This document shows, in pieces, positions 1 to 7,848 of a DNA stretch of 33,257 nt (positions are counted from its first letter, which is position 1; every line of letters starts with the position of its first letter). The notes beneath the pieces were generated by a model. It ran no database searches. It was given only the letters and a program-made list of their open reading frames with translations, and was not told the origin of the DNA. This DNA comes from Candidatus Sumerlaeota bacterium. GTDB taxonomy: Bacteria; Sumerlaeota; Sumerlaeia; JAFGJS01. The position numbers and the translations under genes are program-made. The stretch is from the NCBI GenBank assembly GCA_016928995.1, contig JAFGJS010000145.1, positions 1-33,257 of the forward strand, read 5' to 3'.

Positions 1-208
1 AATTCCCTTTTGATCGCGCACGAATGATTGAGGCCGCCGGAAGATTCCCTGGGATCGGTGAATGATCCCCGAAGCCGGATAAATGCTCCATAAACCTCCT
101 ATTAGCACTGTTTTTATGTTTTTTATCCCTTCATCGACATCAGTCGAGGTCGTCTCATATTGCCCAACCATTTTGTGGAGCGCCCCGCAGACGCTCCTTG
201 CGCCGTCC
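1..208. other. Left-edge non-coding stretch
   Basis: No convincing gene is seen here. An open frame running rightward from about 83 has no ribosome binding site and no family resemblance, and it runs into the antisense of the regulator gene that ends at 209. A short 6-bp inverted repeat (GGGATC at 51-56, GATCCC at 64-69) is present but has no T-tract. Confidence 0.5.
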
Positions 209-748
209 TCAGCCAAGGCGGGTTTGTCGCAGGAAGATGCGGATGTTGCGCAGGGCGTCGGCAAAGGCTGATGGCGGCGCGTCGGGGTACATGCCGAATT
301 TTTCCGCCACGGAGTAAATTTCAAATCCCGTGGGTTGGAACACGCGCCAGAGTTCATCATCCTGCAGCAGGAGTTCGCGCAGTCCGCGCGGCAGGTCTTC
401 CGCCTGGGCGATGGCCTCGCGCATTTGCTTGCGATCCATGCGATGCAAGTATGCTGGCAGATCCTCCTGGCAGTCCTCCTTGAGCAGACGGCCTTCGTCG
501 TCGATGGCGATGTGTTCCCGGTAGCGTTCCGGCAGTTTCGACTTGATCCATAATAAAATGGTTTGTTTCTCGGACAGGCCACAGTCCAAGGCGAATCGAA
601 GCCAAAGTTTCAATGATGGATGGACATAGCCCTTTTCAAATTTGTATACAGCCGGACCGGAGACATTGTATTTTGCGCCAAATTGATCTTGGGTTAATGC
701 GTTGCGCTGGCGCAAAATTTTAATCCGCGACGCTAGATGAGATTCCAT
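209..748 (-). CDS. XRE-family helix-turn-helix regulator
   Basis: This encodes a DNA-binding protein of about 179 residues. The first 60 residues read as an XRE/Cro-type helix-turn-helix: a basic N-terminal helix (SRIKILRQRNALTQDQFG) followed by a recognition segment with the typical YNVSGPAVYKFEKG pattern. The remaining 120 residues are charged and helical and match no family I recognise; they may bind a ligand or mediate oligomerisation. I chose the ATG at 748 over the one at 757 because an AAGG motif sits 9 bases upstream of it. The gene stands alone, with an AT-rich upstream region that could carry its own operator, as many XRE regulators are autoregulated (inference). No toxin partner is adjacent. 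Confidence 0.8.
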   Translation of the reverse strand: MESHLASRIKILRQRNALTQDQFGAKYNVSGPAVYKFEKGYVHPSLKLWLRFALDCGLSEKQTILLWIKSKLPERYREHIAIDDEGRLLKEDCQEDLPAYLHRMDRKQMREAIAQAEDLPRGLRELLLQDDELWRVFQPTGFEIYSVAEKFGMYPDAPPSAFADALRNIRIFLRQTRLG

Positions 749-1052
749 TGAAAACATCCTTGATTCGAGTCAGGCAACAATATGGATTGACATTAAAAAA
801 TAGCGGATACTGCTTTTTTGTACTATATCCATCTTAAATTATCAGTACGGTTTAATCGGCGCAGTATTGTGAAGTCAACTAAAAAAAATCATCCAAGTTA
901 ATTTTGAATCCTAAATTGCTGCTCTGACTCAACTTTGGCAATTATGGAGACACCAAACTTAATTCCTCAAATACTCGAAAATGAATGAGGCAATTCACTT
1001 GTTCGAATTACAGTATCTTCACGATGTACCCAAGTGGTGCTATGACCTTCCG
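749..1052. other. AT-rich intergenic region upstream of the XRE regulator
   Basis: About 300 bases without a gene, markedly AT-rich. On the minus strand a TTGACT (complement of 873-878) could be a -35 element for the regulator, but the -10 position is poor. An imperfect inverted repeat, GGATA at 805-809 and TATCC at 826-830, lies in the leader of the regulator gene and could be an operator. A plus-strand frame from 981 is the antisense of the kinase gene and is not a gene. Confidence 0.4.
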
Positions 1053-2312
1053 CTATCCTTGCGCGTTGAGCAGGCTTTGTTTCATTTCCGCGGCGGTCTG
1101 GAAGCGGTCGTCGGGGTGGCGTTCGAGCGATTTGTGGATGGTGTCGGCGAGCGCTGGCGGAATGTCCACGCCGTGCTGCTGAATGGGGATCAGCGGATCC
1201 TGCATGATCGTTTTCAGGTGGTCGCCGTTGTCTTCGAATTTGAACATTAAATGTCCACTGATCATATAGTACAGCACGGCGCCCATGGCGTAGATGTCCG
1301 CCGTGGGGCCGACGTGCTTGGCGTTCATCGCCTGCTCGGGCGGCATGAAGGTGACCGTGCCGCGCATCTGACCGGTGGCGGTCAGATTGCCCGCCTGCTC
1401 GTAGTTTTTCGCCAGGCCGAAGTCGAGGATGCGCGCGTGATACTCGCCACTCGGGCCGCTGACCAGGATGTTCGCCGGCTTCAGGTCGCGATGCACGAGT
1501 TTCTTGCCGTGGGCGTAATCGAGCGCGTCAAGACACTGCGTGACGATGGTCAGGGCGTCCTTCACGATCATCCGGCCGCCTTGCTCGTTCACCACGCGCG
1601 CGGCGTCGCGGCCGTCGATGAATTTCATCACGAAGTAATGCAGGTTGTCGCAGACGCCTTGGTCCACGCACGAGACGATGTGTGGATGGTCGAGTGATTG
1701 CAGCACGCGCGCCTCGCGCTGAAACATCTGCAGCACGGTCAGGTCGCCGACCTGCTCGGGGATCACGACCTTGATCACGACGATGGTGTCCGTCGCCTCG
1801 CTGCGCGCCAGGTACACCACGCCCATGCCGCCGCGGCCCAGCTCGCGCAGAATCTGGTAGCCCTGGATCGGCTGCGGCTTGGTCTGCAGCTCCATGCGGC
1901 ATTTCGGGCAGATGAACACGGCGTCGGCGCTGAGGTTGATGGTGAACTCTTCTTCGGAGATCAGCATGCCGCAGACGGTGCAGACGGCGCGATTGAGGCC
2001 GGCGCCTTCGGGCAGGCCTTCGATTTCCACGCGGATTTTCACCTTGCCGCAGCGCACCAGGTCGTGATTGCGCAGCAAAGCGCCCTGCGTGCGCTGATCG
2101 TTGAGGTACGTGCCGTTGGTCGATTTCAGATCGCGCAGATATACGCGCGGCGGTTCGACCTCCAGCTGGCAATGCTTGCGGGACATCGTGGGATCCATCG
2201 GCCGCGCCACGTCCGCGCTCGACGAGCGGCCGAAGACGATCGTGCGTTTCTCCTCGACTTCGATGAGTTGTTCAGGATCCGCGTCCGAAAAAATTTTTAA
2301 GCAGACTTTCAT
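1053..2312 (-). CDS. FHA domain, zinc ribbon and Ser/Thr protein kinase
   Basis: A 419-residue cytoplasmic signalling protein. Residues 1-97 form an FHA phosphothreonine-binding domain with G28-R29-S30, S44-R45-K46-H47 and S64-T-N66-G67 visible. Residues 111-138 hold two CxxC pairs (C111/C114 and C135/C138), read as a zinc ribbon. Residues 150-419 are a Hanks-type kinase: glycine loop GRGGMG at 159-164, lysine K181, catalytic HRD at 274-276 with K278 and N281, DFG at 297-299, PPEQ in place of APE at 324-327, and D339. All catalytic residues are present, so it should be active. There is no transmembrane segment. The start is 50 bases after the small partner ORF of the PIN gene, so it may be the last gene of that operon. 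The N-terminal FHA suggests recruitment of phosphorylated partners or self-regulation (inference). Confidence 0.92.
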   Translation of the reverse strand: MKVCLKIFSDADPEQLIEVEEKRTIVFGRSSSADVARPMDPTMSRKHCQLEVEPPRVYLRDLKSTNGTYLNDQRTQGALLRNHDLVRCGKVKIRVEIEGLPEGAGLNRAVCTVCGMLISEEEFTINLSADAVFICPKCRMELQTKPQPIQGYQILRELGRGGMGVVYLARSEATDTIVVIKVVIPEQVGDLTVLQMFQREARVLQSLDHPHIVSCVDQGVCDNLHYFVMKFIDGRDAARVVNEQGGRMIVKDALTIVTQCLDALDYAHGKKLVHRDLKPANILVSGPSGEYHARILDFGLAKNYEQAGNLTATGQMRGTVTFMPPEQAMNAKHVGPTADIYAMGAVLYYMISGHLMFKFEDNGDHLKTIMQDPLIPIQQHGVDIPPALADTIHKSLERHPDDRFQTAAEMKQSLLNAQG

Positions 2313-2362
2313 AAGCGTCTCGATGGTTTTTTCGCTGCCAGGCCGCTATCTGCTGAGTCGCA

Positions 2363-2536
2363 TCAAGTTAATTGTTTTTGCGCATGCAAGTCGATCGTTG
2401 GCGCTTGACGCTTCACATGCGCGGTCTCCCGATTGATGATTTGAAATAGCTTGGCGTAATCGCCGCCGCATTCTTTCGCGATATCATTTTTGATGCGCCA
2501 GATTTCTTCTATGATTGCGTCTTTTGTTTGTTCCAT
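2363..2536 (-). CDS. Small putative antitoxin paired with the PIN protein
   Basis: A 57-residue ORF, too short for usual gene calling, starting 4 bases after the PIN gene stop. It has a good ribosome binding site, GGGAGG at 2548-2553, which lies inside the end of the PIN gene. The protein begins MEQTKDAIIEEIWRIKNDIA and continues with CGGDYAKLFQ. From memory this resembles short bacterial proteins found beside PIN-domain genes, with an N-terminal helix of the form (D)xIVEEIxxIR followed by a short segment ending in LF or IF. Position and size make it the likely antitoxin. No DNA-binding fold is obvious, so it may neutralise only by protein contact. Toxin-first order is the reverse of the commonest vapBC arrangement. 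Confidence 0.65.
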   Translation of the reverse strand: MEQTKDAIIEEIWRIKNDIAKECGGDYAKLFQIINRETAHVKRQAPTIDLHAQKQLT

Positions 2537-2540
2537 ATTC

Positions 2541-3014
2541 TTATTCGCCTCCCATTAATTCTTCAGGCGTACATATATGGGTCAATATTAAACCGCGCCG
2601 GTCCGTGATTGCCAGCAACTTTTTTATGAAATGGGCATTGGCCAAATAACGGCAATTCCAAGTCAGCAGAAAATCGACTTGGTGATAAGTGGCAATCGCC
2701 GCGTGCAAAGCGTCGTTGCGCGCGGATTCCGGAAGATCGGCATGGCTGAAGAACGATTCGGCAAGTTCCAGGCAATCCTCATTGATCGCTAATTCCGGTA
2801 TGCTGGAAATCAGCTTTAAGCTTTTTTCCGATGCGTCAGGGTCGCCTTTGATCGCTTCCAGGATGACAACCTTTGAGATGTAAAGATCATACTTTGACCG
2901 GCATTGCTCCCACCATTGATAGGTCAACTGCTGCCGCGCCGCGGCGACCAGATTGCCGCTTGGACGAGCAGTCAAATAGCTTGCGATAGTTGTCTCCAAA
3001 TAAACCGATTCCAT
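2541..3014 (-). CDS. PIN-domain protein, VapC-like putative toxin RNase
   Basis: About 157 residues. The start at 3014 (MESVYLETTIASYL) is chosen because its ATG overlaps the stop codon of the upstream prenyl synthase gene by one base (TAATG); a longer in-frame extension reads only through that gene. The N-terminal YLETTIASYL replaces the usual DTN-type acidic motif with an E. Further acidic positions follow in the LEAIKGD segment and the ARNDALHAAIA segment, ending with LLTWNCRYLANA. This pattern is typical of the PIN-like subgroup annotated as type II toxin-antitoxin VapC family. The likely activity is metal-dependent endoribonuclease (family knowledge). The 57-residue ORF directly downstream is the probable antitoxin. 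The pair is translationally coupled to isoprenoid and cyclophilin genes. Confidence 0.8.
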   Translation of the reverse strand: MESVYLETTIASYLTARPSGNLVAAARQQLTYQWWEQCRSKYDLYISKVVILEAIKGDPDASEKSLKLISSIPELAINEDCLELAESFFSHADLPESARNDALHAAIATYHQVDFLLTWNCRYLANAHFIKKLLAITDRRGLILTHICTPEELMGGE

Positions 3015-4102
3015 TATTTTCTTCTTTGCACGAGATAATCGGCCGCATCGATGAGCAGGTCGCGCAGGTCCGGGGGACAGGTTTTGGCAGCCTGGCGGCA
3101 TTGTTCGTGCAGACTTTCGCAATAATCCTGCGCGTGTTCAATGGCGCCGGTGCGTTCGAAGAGGGCGGTGGTCCAGACGATGTCTTCCACCGTCGTTTCC
3201 TCGCGCGGTTTATCGAGCATTTCGATCAAGCGCCTTCGCTCATCGTCGGCGCATGAGGCCAGCGCCTCAGCCACGAGAAAGCTGCGCTTGCCTTCGCGGA
3301 TGTCCGCGCCGCGTTCGCCGCGACCTTTGCCTTCGGTCAGGTCGATCAGGTCATCCTTGATCTGGAACAACGGCCCCAGATGCCGGCCGTATTGCTCCAG
3401 CGCATCCAGCACGCCATGATCCGCTCCGGCGGCGATGGCGCCGCCCACCAGGGGAGCGGCGAGGTAATATCCGGTTTTTTCCATCACAAGTTCGAGGTAA
3501 TCGTCGCGTGAGAAATCGGTCTTGGCGCGAGCGTTCATATCGAGCGCCTGTCCGCGATGGGTATGCAGGAGGACCTGCGTCATCAGCTCGATCAACCGCA
3601 TGCGGGTTGCAACGTCTAGCGTGCTGTTCCGGTTTTCAGTCAGCGCGCGGTACACCTGGCAGAGGAAGTAATCGCCGATGTTGATGGCATGGGGCAAGCC
3701 GAACTTGCGCCAGACCGCCGGGCGATTGTGCCGTGTCGCATCGCCGTCCTCGATGTCGTCATGCACCAGCGCGAAGTTATGCATCAGCTCGATGGCGAGC
3801 GCGAACGGCAGGATGTCCTCGCGGTTGCCGCCGAGGGTTTCGCAGACCATGATCGCCATTGCGGGACGGATGCGCTTGCCTCGCGCCGCAGGGTCCGCCT
3901 GATCCAGCCCCAGGCTGTAGCGCAGCCCGTCGTGCAGGTTCTCCAGCGGCGCCTCAGCGGCCAGGAAAACCGAGAGTTCCGCGTTCACCAAGTCCGCTAA
4001 CAATTGAATACGGGCTTCGAAATTCGAAGCCCGCGCAGTCTGATCGGCGGAGATTTCCATTCGTCTTCCAGATCCTTCGGCTCCGGCCGGACGCAGTATC
4101 AT
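3014..4102 (-). CDS. Polyprenyl (trans-isoprenyl) diphosphate synthase
   Basis: A 362-residue prenyltransferase that would elongate allylic diphosphates with isopentenyl diphosphate. Visible family motifs are GKRIRP at 75-80, the first aspartate-rich motif DDIED at 115-119, the second KDDLID at 249-254, and a late GKRSFL. Length is within the range for geranylgeranyl, octaprenyl and related synthases; product chain length cannot be told from the sequence alone. The start at 4102 overlaps the cyclophilin stop as ATGA, and a second possible start is at 4060 (MEISADQ). The stop overlaps the PIN gene start. The C-terminal third, with ETTVEDIVWTTALFERTGAI, is also typical of the family. Its product may feed quinone, carotenoid or lipid-carrier synthesis (inference). 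Confidence 0.9.
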   Translation of the reverse strand: MILRPAGAEGSGRRMEISADQTARASNFEARIQLLADLVNAELSVFLAAEAPLENLHDGLRYSLGLDQADPAARGKRIRPAMAIMVCETLGGNREDILPFALAIELMHNFALVHDDIEDGDATRHNRPAVWRKFGLPHAINIGDYFLCQVYRALTENRNSTLDVATRMRLIELMTQVLLHTHRGQALDMNARAKTDFSRDDYLELVMEKTGYYLAAPLVGGAIAAGADHGVLDALEQYGRHLGPLFQIKDDLIDLTEGKGRGERGADIREGKRSFLVAEALASCADDERRRLIEMLDKPREETTVEDIVWTTALFERTGAIEHAQDYCESLHEQCRQAAKTCPPDLRDLLIDAADYLVQRRK

Positions 4103-5079
4103 TGCGGCACGCGCTGAACGCCCGGGCGCTTTTCTTCGTCCGCCTCGGACTCTTCGCGATGCCGTTCACGAAGCTCTTTTAATTTTTTTTCCAGTTCCGC
4201 TTTGTTATGTTGCTGGTCCCGGAGCGCTTTAGTATCCCGGACCAGGATGGGATTGAGCCTCGTTTCAGCGGGTGTGCCGATAAGATCCGATGCCCTGATC
4301 GCGAAGGGATTGGTGTTGCTGGGTCGTCTGATGTCGCTTGTGTCGGCGTCCTGCTGAGGAGGCGTTTTGTCCGGCGAGGTGGCGTTCTGGGGCCGCGCGA
4401 TGGTTAAAGCCTCTTCCACGGTCATGACCGTGTTGCTGTAGATTCGGATGATGTAGATTTTCTGGACGTTGAGTTTTCTTTCCGGGATTTGCCGGAATCC
4501 GCAGGGGACATCGGACAGCCTGCGCACAACGTCGAGGCCGCGCACCACGCGGCCAAAGACGGGAGCCTTGCCGTTCAAATGCGGCAGCGCCGCGCAAGTG
4601 ACCGCAAACATGGATCCGCTGATGCGATTGTCCTGCGGCGCCATGATCAACGATCCCGCCTCCACTGTCATGTCCGGCTTGGTTTCGTCGTCCAGGAAAA
4701 ACCCGGCGATGCCCGAACCGTCTCCGTTGGGGCAGCCGGTTTGAATCGCCATGCCGGGATACACACGGCAAATCTGCATGCCCCGGTAAAACCAGCGTGA
4801 GACTAAATTGCCATTGTTGCCGTCATGCAGCACGCTTTTGCCTTCGACGATGCTGATGAAATTTTGCACGGTGGCGGGGGCTTTTTTATCATCCAGCCGC
4901 GCCAGAAAAGATCCCAGCGTGGTTTCAAACCTCGCATAAGTTCCTTCTTCGAGCTGCGCGTCGAGCGGCAATTCATCGGCGGCCGGCTCGCCCAGTCGTA
5001 CTGGCTCCTGTTGCGCAGCCATCGAGTTTCCCGCCAGCAGCGTCAATGTAAAAAAAACGACCCAATGTAATCGGCACAT
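4099..5079 (-). CDS. Exported cyclophilin-type peptidyl-prolyl isomerase
   Basis: 326 residues with an N-terminal signal peptide (hydrophobic 6-17, likely cleavage after NSMA at about 21). Residues 48-215 form a cyclophilin domain: APATVQNF, then R105-V-Y-P-G, Q113, GSLIMAP, and PVFGRVVRGLDVV. The catalytic arginine is kept, but the phenylalanine five residues after it (F60 in human CypA) is Met here, and the usual GSQFF is GSMFA, so isomerase activity may be reduced or altered. Residues 225-326 are a proline-rich linker and a charged predicted coiled coil, an extension not usual for bacterial cyclophilins. A GAGGCGG ribosome binding site precedes the ATG. The likely location is the periplasm, where it may assist folding. 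It overlaps the prenyl synthase gene by four bases. Confidence 0.85.
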   Translation of the reverse strand: MCRLHWVVFFTLTLLAGNSMAAQQEPVRLGEPAADELPLDAQLEEGTYARFETTLGSFLARLDDKKAPATVQNFISIVEGKSVLHDGNNGNLVSRWFYRGMQICRVYPGMAIQTGCPNGDGSGIAGFFLDDETKPDMTVEAGSLIMAPQDNRISGSMFAVTCAALPHLNGKAPVFGRVVRGLDVVRRLSDVPCGFRQIPERKLNVQKIYIIRIYSNTVMTVEEALTIARPQNATSPDKTPPQQDADTSDIRRPSNTNPFAIRASDLIGTPAETRLNPILVRDTKALRDQQHNKAELEKKLKELRERHREESEADEEKRPGVQRVPQ

Positions 5080-5136
5080 GATTATCCGCCTCTTGATTTT
5101 GCCGGGTTTTCCGTATGTGGCGTTCAGCCTTGAACG

Positions 5137-5373
5137 TCACAGCGCTTTTTTGATCATGCCAGCCAAGCGGCGGGCTCGCAAGTCCGCCAGATGGCTGTGC
5201 ACAACCAGCAACGCATGGATGATCACAAAGGCATAAGCCCAGGATCCGAGATGGGCGAATTGCAGCAGCCCGAGGATCAGGATCAACAGCGCAACGTTCA
5301 GCAGGAAAGCCACGATCCGTCCGCACAGCAGAATCGCCAGCGGCGGAAGGAGAATGGCGAGGAAATATCGCAT
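5137..5373 (-). CDS. Small membrane protein, YqaE/Pmp3-like
   Basis: 78 residues, strongly hydrophobic, with two membrane segments at roughly 3-35 and 45-62 and a basic C-terminus. The sequence order FLAILLPPLAILLCGR followed by a second hydrophobic stretch and an IIHALLVV segment resembles the YqaE/UPF0057 (Pmp3) family of small membrane proteins linked to stress and membrane potential, though it is longer than the typical 50-60 residues. It lies 57 bases upstream of the cyclophilin gene on the same strand and may head the operon. The function in bacteria is poorly defined. Confidence 0.7.
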   Translation of the reverse strand: MRYFLAILLPPLAILLCGRIVAFLLNVALLILILGLLQFAHLGSWAYAFVIIHALLVVHSHLADLRARRLAGMIKKAL

Positions 5374-5495
5374 TAACCACTCACCGTCGAATCCGTTAAT
5401 TTGATACTCAGCTTAGCTGATAGCGCCGGTGTATGCAAGGACTAATGCGGAATCTAGCGGTAAAAACAAATGCGCCGCAATACAGCAAACGCCTC

Positions 5496-6902
5496 TTATT
5501 CCAGCGTGGCGCTTTCGCCGTATTGTGGACAACTGACCTTCCAGCCGGTTTGCGCCGCGAGTTTTTCTTGCAGTGTGCGCGACGCTTCCGGTTCGCCGTG
5601 CACGATGAACACCTCCTGCGGCGGCTGCTTGAGCGCCGTGGCCCAGCGCAGCAGGCCGCGCTGGCCCGCATGGCCCGAGAAACCATGAATCTGCTCGATT
5701 TGCGCCCGAATCGGCCGCTGCTCGCCGAACAGCCGGATTTCCTTCGCGCCGTCCACGATGATCCGCCCTAGCGTCCCCACGGCCTGGTAGCCGACGAAGA
5801 GAATCGTGCTCTCCGGACGCTCGATGTTCGCCGAGATGTGGTGCTTGATCCGGCCGCCGGTGCACATGCCGGAGCCGGCCATCACGATGACCGAGCCTTT
5901 GATCTGGTTGATCGCCTTCGACTCCGCGGTGGTCCGCGACATCTTCAGCCCCAGATAATCGAACGGCGAACGGCCCTGATGGATGCGGTCCAGCATCTCC
6001 TCATCGAAATACGCCGGATTATCTTTGAAGACTTCGGTCACGCGGATCGCCATCGGGCTGTCCAGAAAAGTCATGATTCGCGGGATTTTCTTTTGAATGC
6101 GCAGGCCGCTCAGGTAGTACATCAGCTCCTGCGAGCGCTCGATGGAGAACGCCGGAATCACGATGTTGCCGCCGCGCTGGATCGTGGAGTTGATCACTTC
6201 CTCAAGCCGTTCGCTGGGGTTTTCCGTTTCCGGATGGTTGCGGTCGCCATAGGTGGATTCCATCACCATGCAGTCCGCCTGATCGTACGTCGCGGGATCT
6301 TCCAGAATCGGACGATCCCAGCGTCCAAGGTCGCCGGAAAACACAACCGTGCGCGTCTCTCCGTCGCGCTGGATGCGCACCTTGATCGTGGAGGAGCCCA
6401 GCACGTGCCCCGCGTCGTGGAATGTCGCAGTGATCCCCGGCGCCACTTCCACGTCCTCTTCATAGAAGCATGGCTCCAGCAGTTCGCACGCGCGTTCGGT
6501 GTCGTCGATGGTGTACAGCGGAACATAGGGATGCGGGCTTTTGCGGTTTTGCTTGCGGTGACGCTTTTCCTTCCATTTCACGTCTTCCTCCTGGATCTTC
6601 GCCGAATCGAGCATCACGATGCGCGTCAGGCTGGCCGTCGCGCCGGTGCAATGCACCCGGCCGCGGAAGCCCTCTTTCACTAGTTTCGGCAGCAGTCCGC
6701 AATGATCCAGATGGGCGTGCGTCAGCAGCATCGCGTCGATCGATCGCGGATCGATGCGGAAGCGCTCCCAGTTGCGATCCTGCAACGCCCGCTCCTGATA
6801 CAACCCGCAATCGACCAGGATGCGCGTGTCGTCCACTTGCAGCAGATGCCGGCTGCCGGTCACGTTTCCCGCCGCCCCCAAAAACTCAAGATGCGCTTGC
6901 AT
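5496..6902 (-). CDS. Beta-CASP metallo-beta-lactamase-fold RNase-like hydrolase
   Basis: 468 residues. The N-terminal metallo-beta-lactamase signature THAHLDH is at 61-67. Later come the AGHVLGSS motif, VVFSGDLG, and the MESTYGDR segment that leads into a beta-CASP domain. The C-terminal part has SGMCTGGR and GFSGHAGQRGLLRW, which supply the last metal and phosphate contacts. This is the organisation of the CPSF73/KseI-like or YsxN-type RNA-processing exonucleases found in bacteria and archaea. The start at 6902 has an AAGGGA site eight bases upstream. The substrate is probably RNA, but a DNA role cannot be excluded. It is divergent from the SUKH-like gene and has no obvious operon partner. 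Confidence 0.9.
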   Translation of the reverse strand: MQAHLEFLGAAGNVTGSRHLLQVDDTRILVDCGLYQERALQDRNWERFRIDPRSIDAMLLTHAHLDHCGLLPKLVKEGFRGRVHCTGATASLTRIVMLDSAKIQEEDVKWKEKRHRKQNRKSPHPYVPLYTIDDTERACELLEPCFYEEDVEVAPGITATFHDAGHVLGSSTIKVRIQRDGETRTVVFSGDLGRWDRPILEDPATYDQADCMVMESTYGDRNHPETENPSERLEEVINSTIQRGGNIVIPAFSIERSQELMYYLSGLRIQKKIPRIMTFLDSPMAIRVTEVFKDNPAYFDEEMLDRIHQGRSPFDYLGLKMSRTTAESKAINQIKGSVIVMAGSGMCTGGRIKHHISANIERPESTILFVGYQAVGTLGRIIVDGAKEIRLFGEQRPIRAQIEQIHGFSGHAGQRGLLRWATALKQPPQEVFIVHGEPEASRTLQEKLAAQTGWKVSCPQYGESATLE

Positions 6903-7035
6903 GTGTCAAGTCCCTTGATGTAGATTTCGATAAGAAGAATATTCAAGATGGCAACATCCTGAACGGCGGCCGGCGCAATGGCAAGCGTGAAAGCCAAAAA
7001 ACCAAAAAGTCCAACCCATAATGGGGAAGGGCGCG

Positions 7036-7839
7036 ATGAATTCCTTTGATGACATCTATAGCGTTTCAAGAAGAAAAGCACTCGTTAACGAAGATGAAAT
7101 CATTCGTGCTGAAATGAACTTGGAAGGCGAACTCCCTGTCGGATATGGCCACTTTCTCATGGAATATGGAATAGGTACTTTTTCCGGTTATATGCGTTTG
7201 TTGCGCCCATTCCAAATCATTGAAGCAAAGAAAGAAAATACGGAGCTTTTAATGCATGACTTTTGGGATAGAGGAGAAAATATCCCAAGCCTGGAATTGC
7301 GATCTAAAATGATCGTTTTTGCGGATTCAACTTATGGAGATTCATTTGCTTATCTTCCTGCCCAGCCCAATTGGTTTTTCATTTTTCCTCGTCATAATGA
7401 TCAGATATTTCAAGTTGGGTCTTGTTTTTTCGATTTAGTCAAATGGTTGTTATGTTCGGGCGATATGGTCACGTCTTTCAAGTACCAATATTTTGACCCA
7501 TATAATGAAAAAATTTCCATTCGATTTAAAATTCCTCAACCTTATCCAGAATTAACGCATATGAAGGATATATTTTCCGAGTTAGGTCAGCATGATTATA
7601 TTTATCAAACGGATGAGTACCTACTGTATTTTATTCAAGATGCAGGATTGCTTTTTCATTATAATAAATCGAGATACTCTGATTTTGATAATTATATGCA
7701 ATTATTTGTATCTTTTGACCGAGAATCGAATATTCTTTCCAGTGTCTATCAAGTATTCCAAGGCATGCAATTGCGAGCTATCGAGACAAAAGGCATTGAT
7801 CTTGATGACATCAAAATATATGAATTGAAGGAGTGTTGA
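7036..7839 (+). CDS. SMI1/KNR4 (SUKH)-like protein
   Basis: About 267 residues. The N-terminal part (roughly 10-130) fits the SUKH pattern: an E-rich start, LPVGYGHFLMEYGIGTFSGY, a downstream LLRPFQIIE, and then ADSTYGDSFAY with a WFFIFPRH strand. The second half is not recognised and may be a specialised extension. SUKH proteins often act as immunity proteins against secreted toxins, but no toxin lies next to it. The ATG at 7036 is preceded by GGGGAAGGG, whereas the alternative at 7021 has no site. Base composition is clearly more AT-rich than both neighbours, which suggests acquisition from elsewhere. Only nine bases separate its stop from the kinase start, so the two are probably cotranscribed. 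Confidence 0.7.
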   Translation: MNSFDDIYSVSRRKALVNEDEIIRAEMNLEGELPVGYGHFLMEYGIGTFSGYMRLLRPFQIIEAKKENTELLMHDFWDRGENIPSLELRSKMIVFADSTYGDSFAYLPAQPNWFFIFPRHNDQIFQVGSCFFDLVKWLLCSGDMVTSFKYQYFDPYNEKISIRFKIPQPYPELTHMKDIFSELGQHDYIYQTDEYLLYFIQDAGLLFHYNKSRYSDFDNYMQLFVSFDRESNILSSVYQVFQGMQLRAIETKGIDLDDIKIYELKEC

Positions 7840-7848
7840 GGTTGTATA

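Noticed and set aside
5408-5420. Short inverted repeat TCAGC-TTA-GCTGA between the Pmp3-like and beta-CASP genes
   Set aside because: A five-base stem with no T-tract is too weak to call a terminator or operator.
6860-7081. Minus-strand 73-residue frame with a hydrophobic stretch
   Set aside because: It overlaps the starts of both the beta-CASP and SUKH-like genes, and no ribosome binding site supports it. A tiny membrane protein is possible but not supported.
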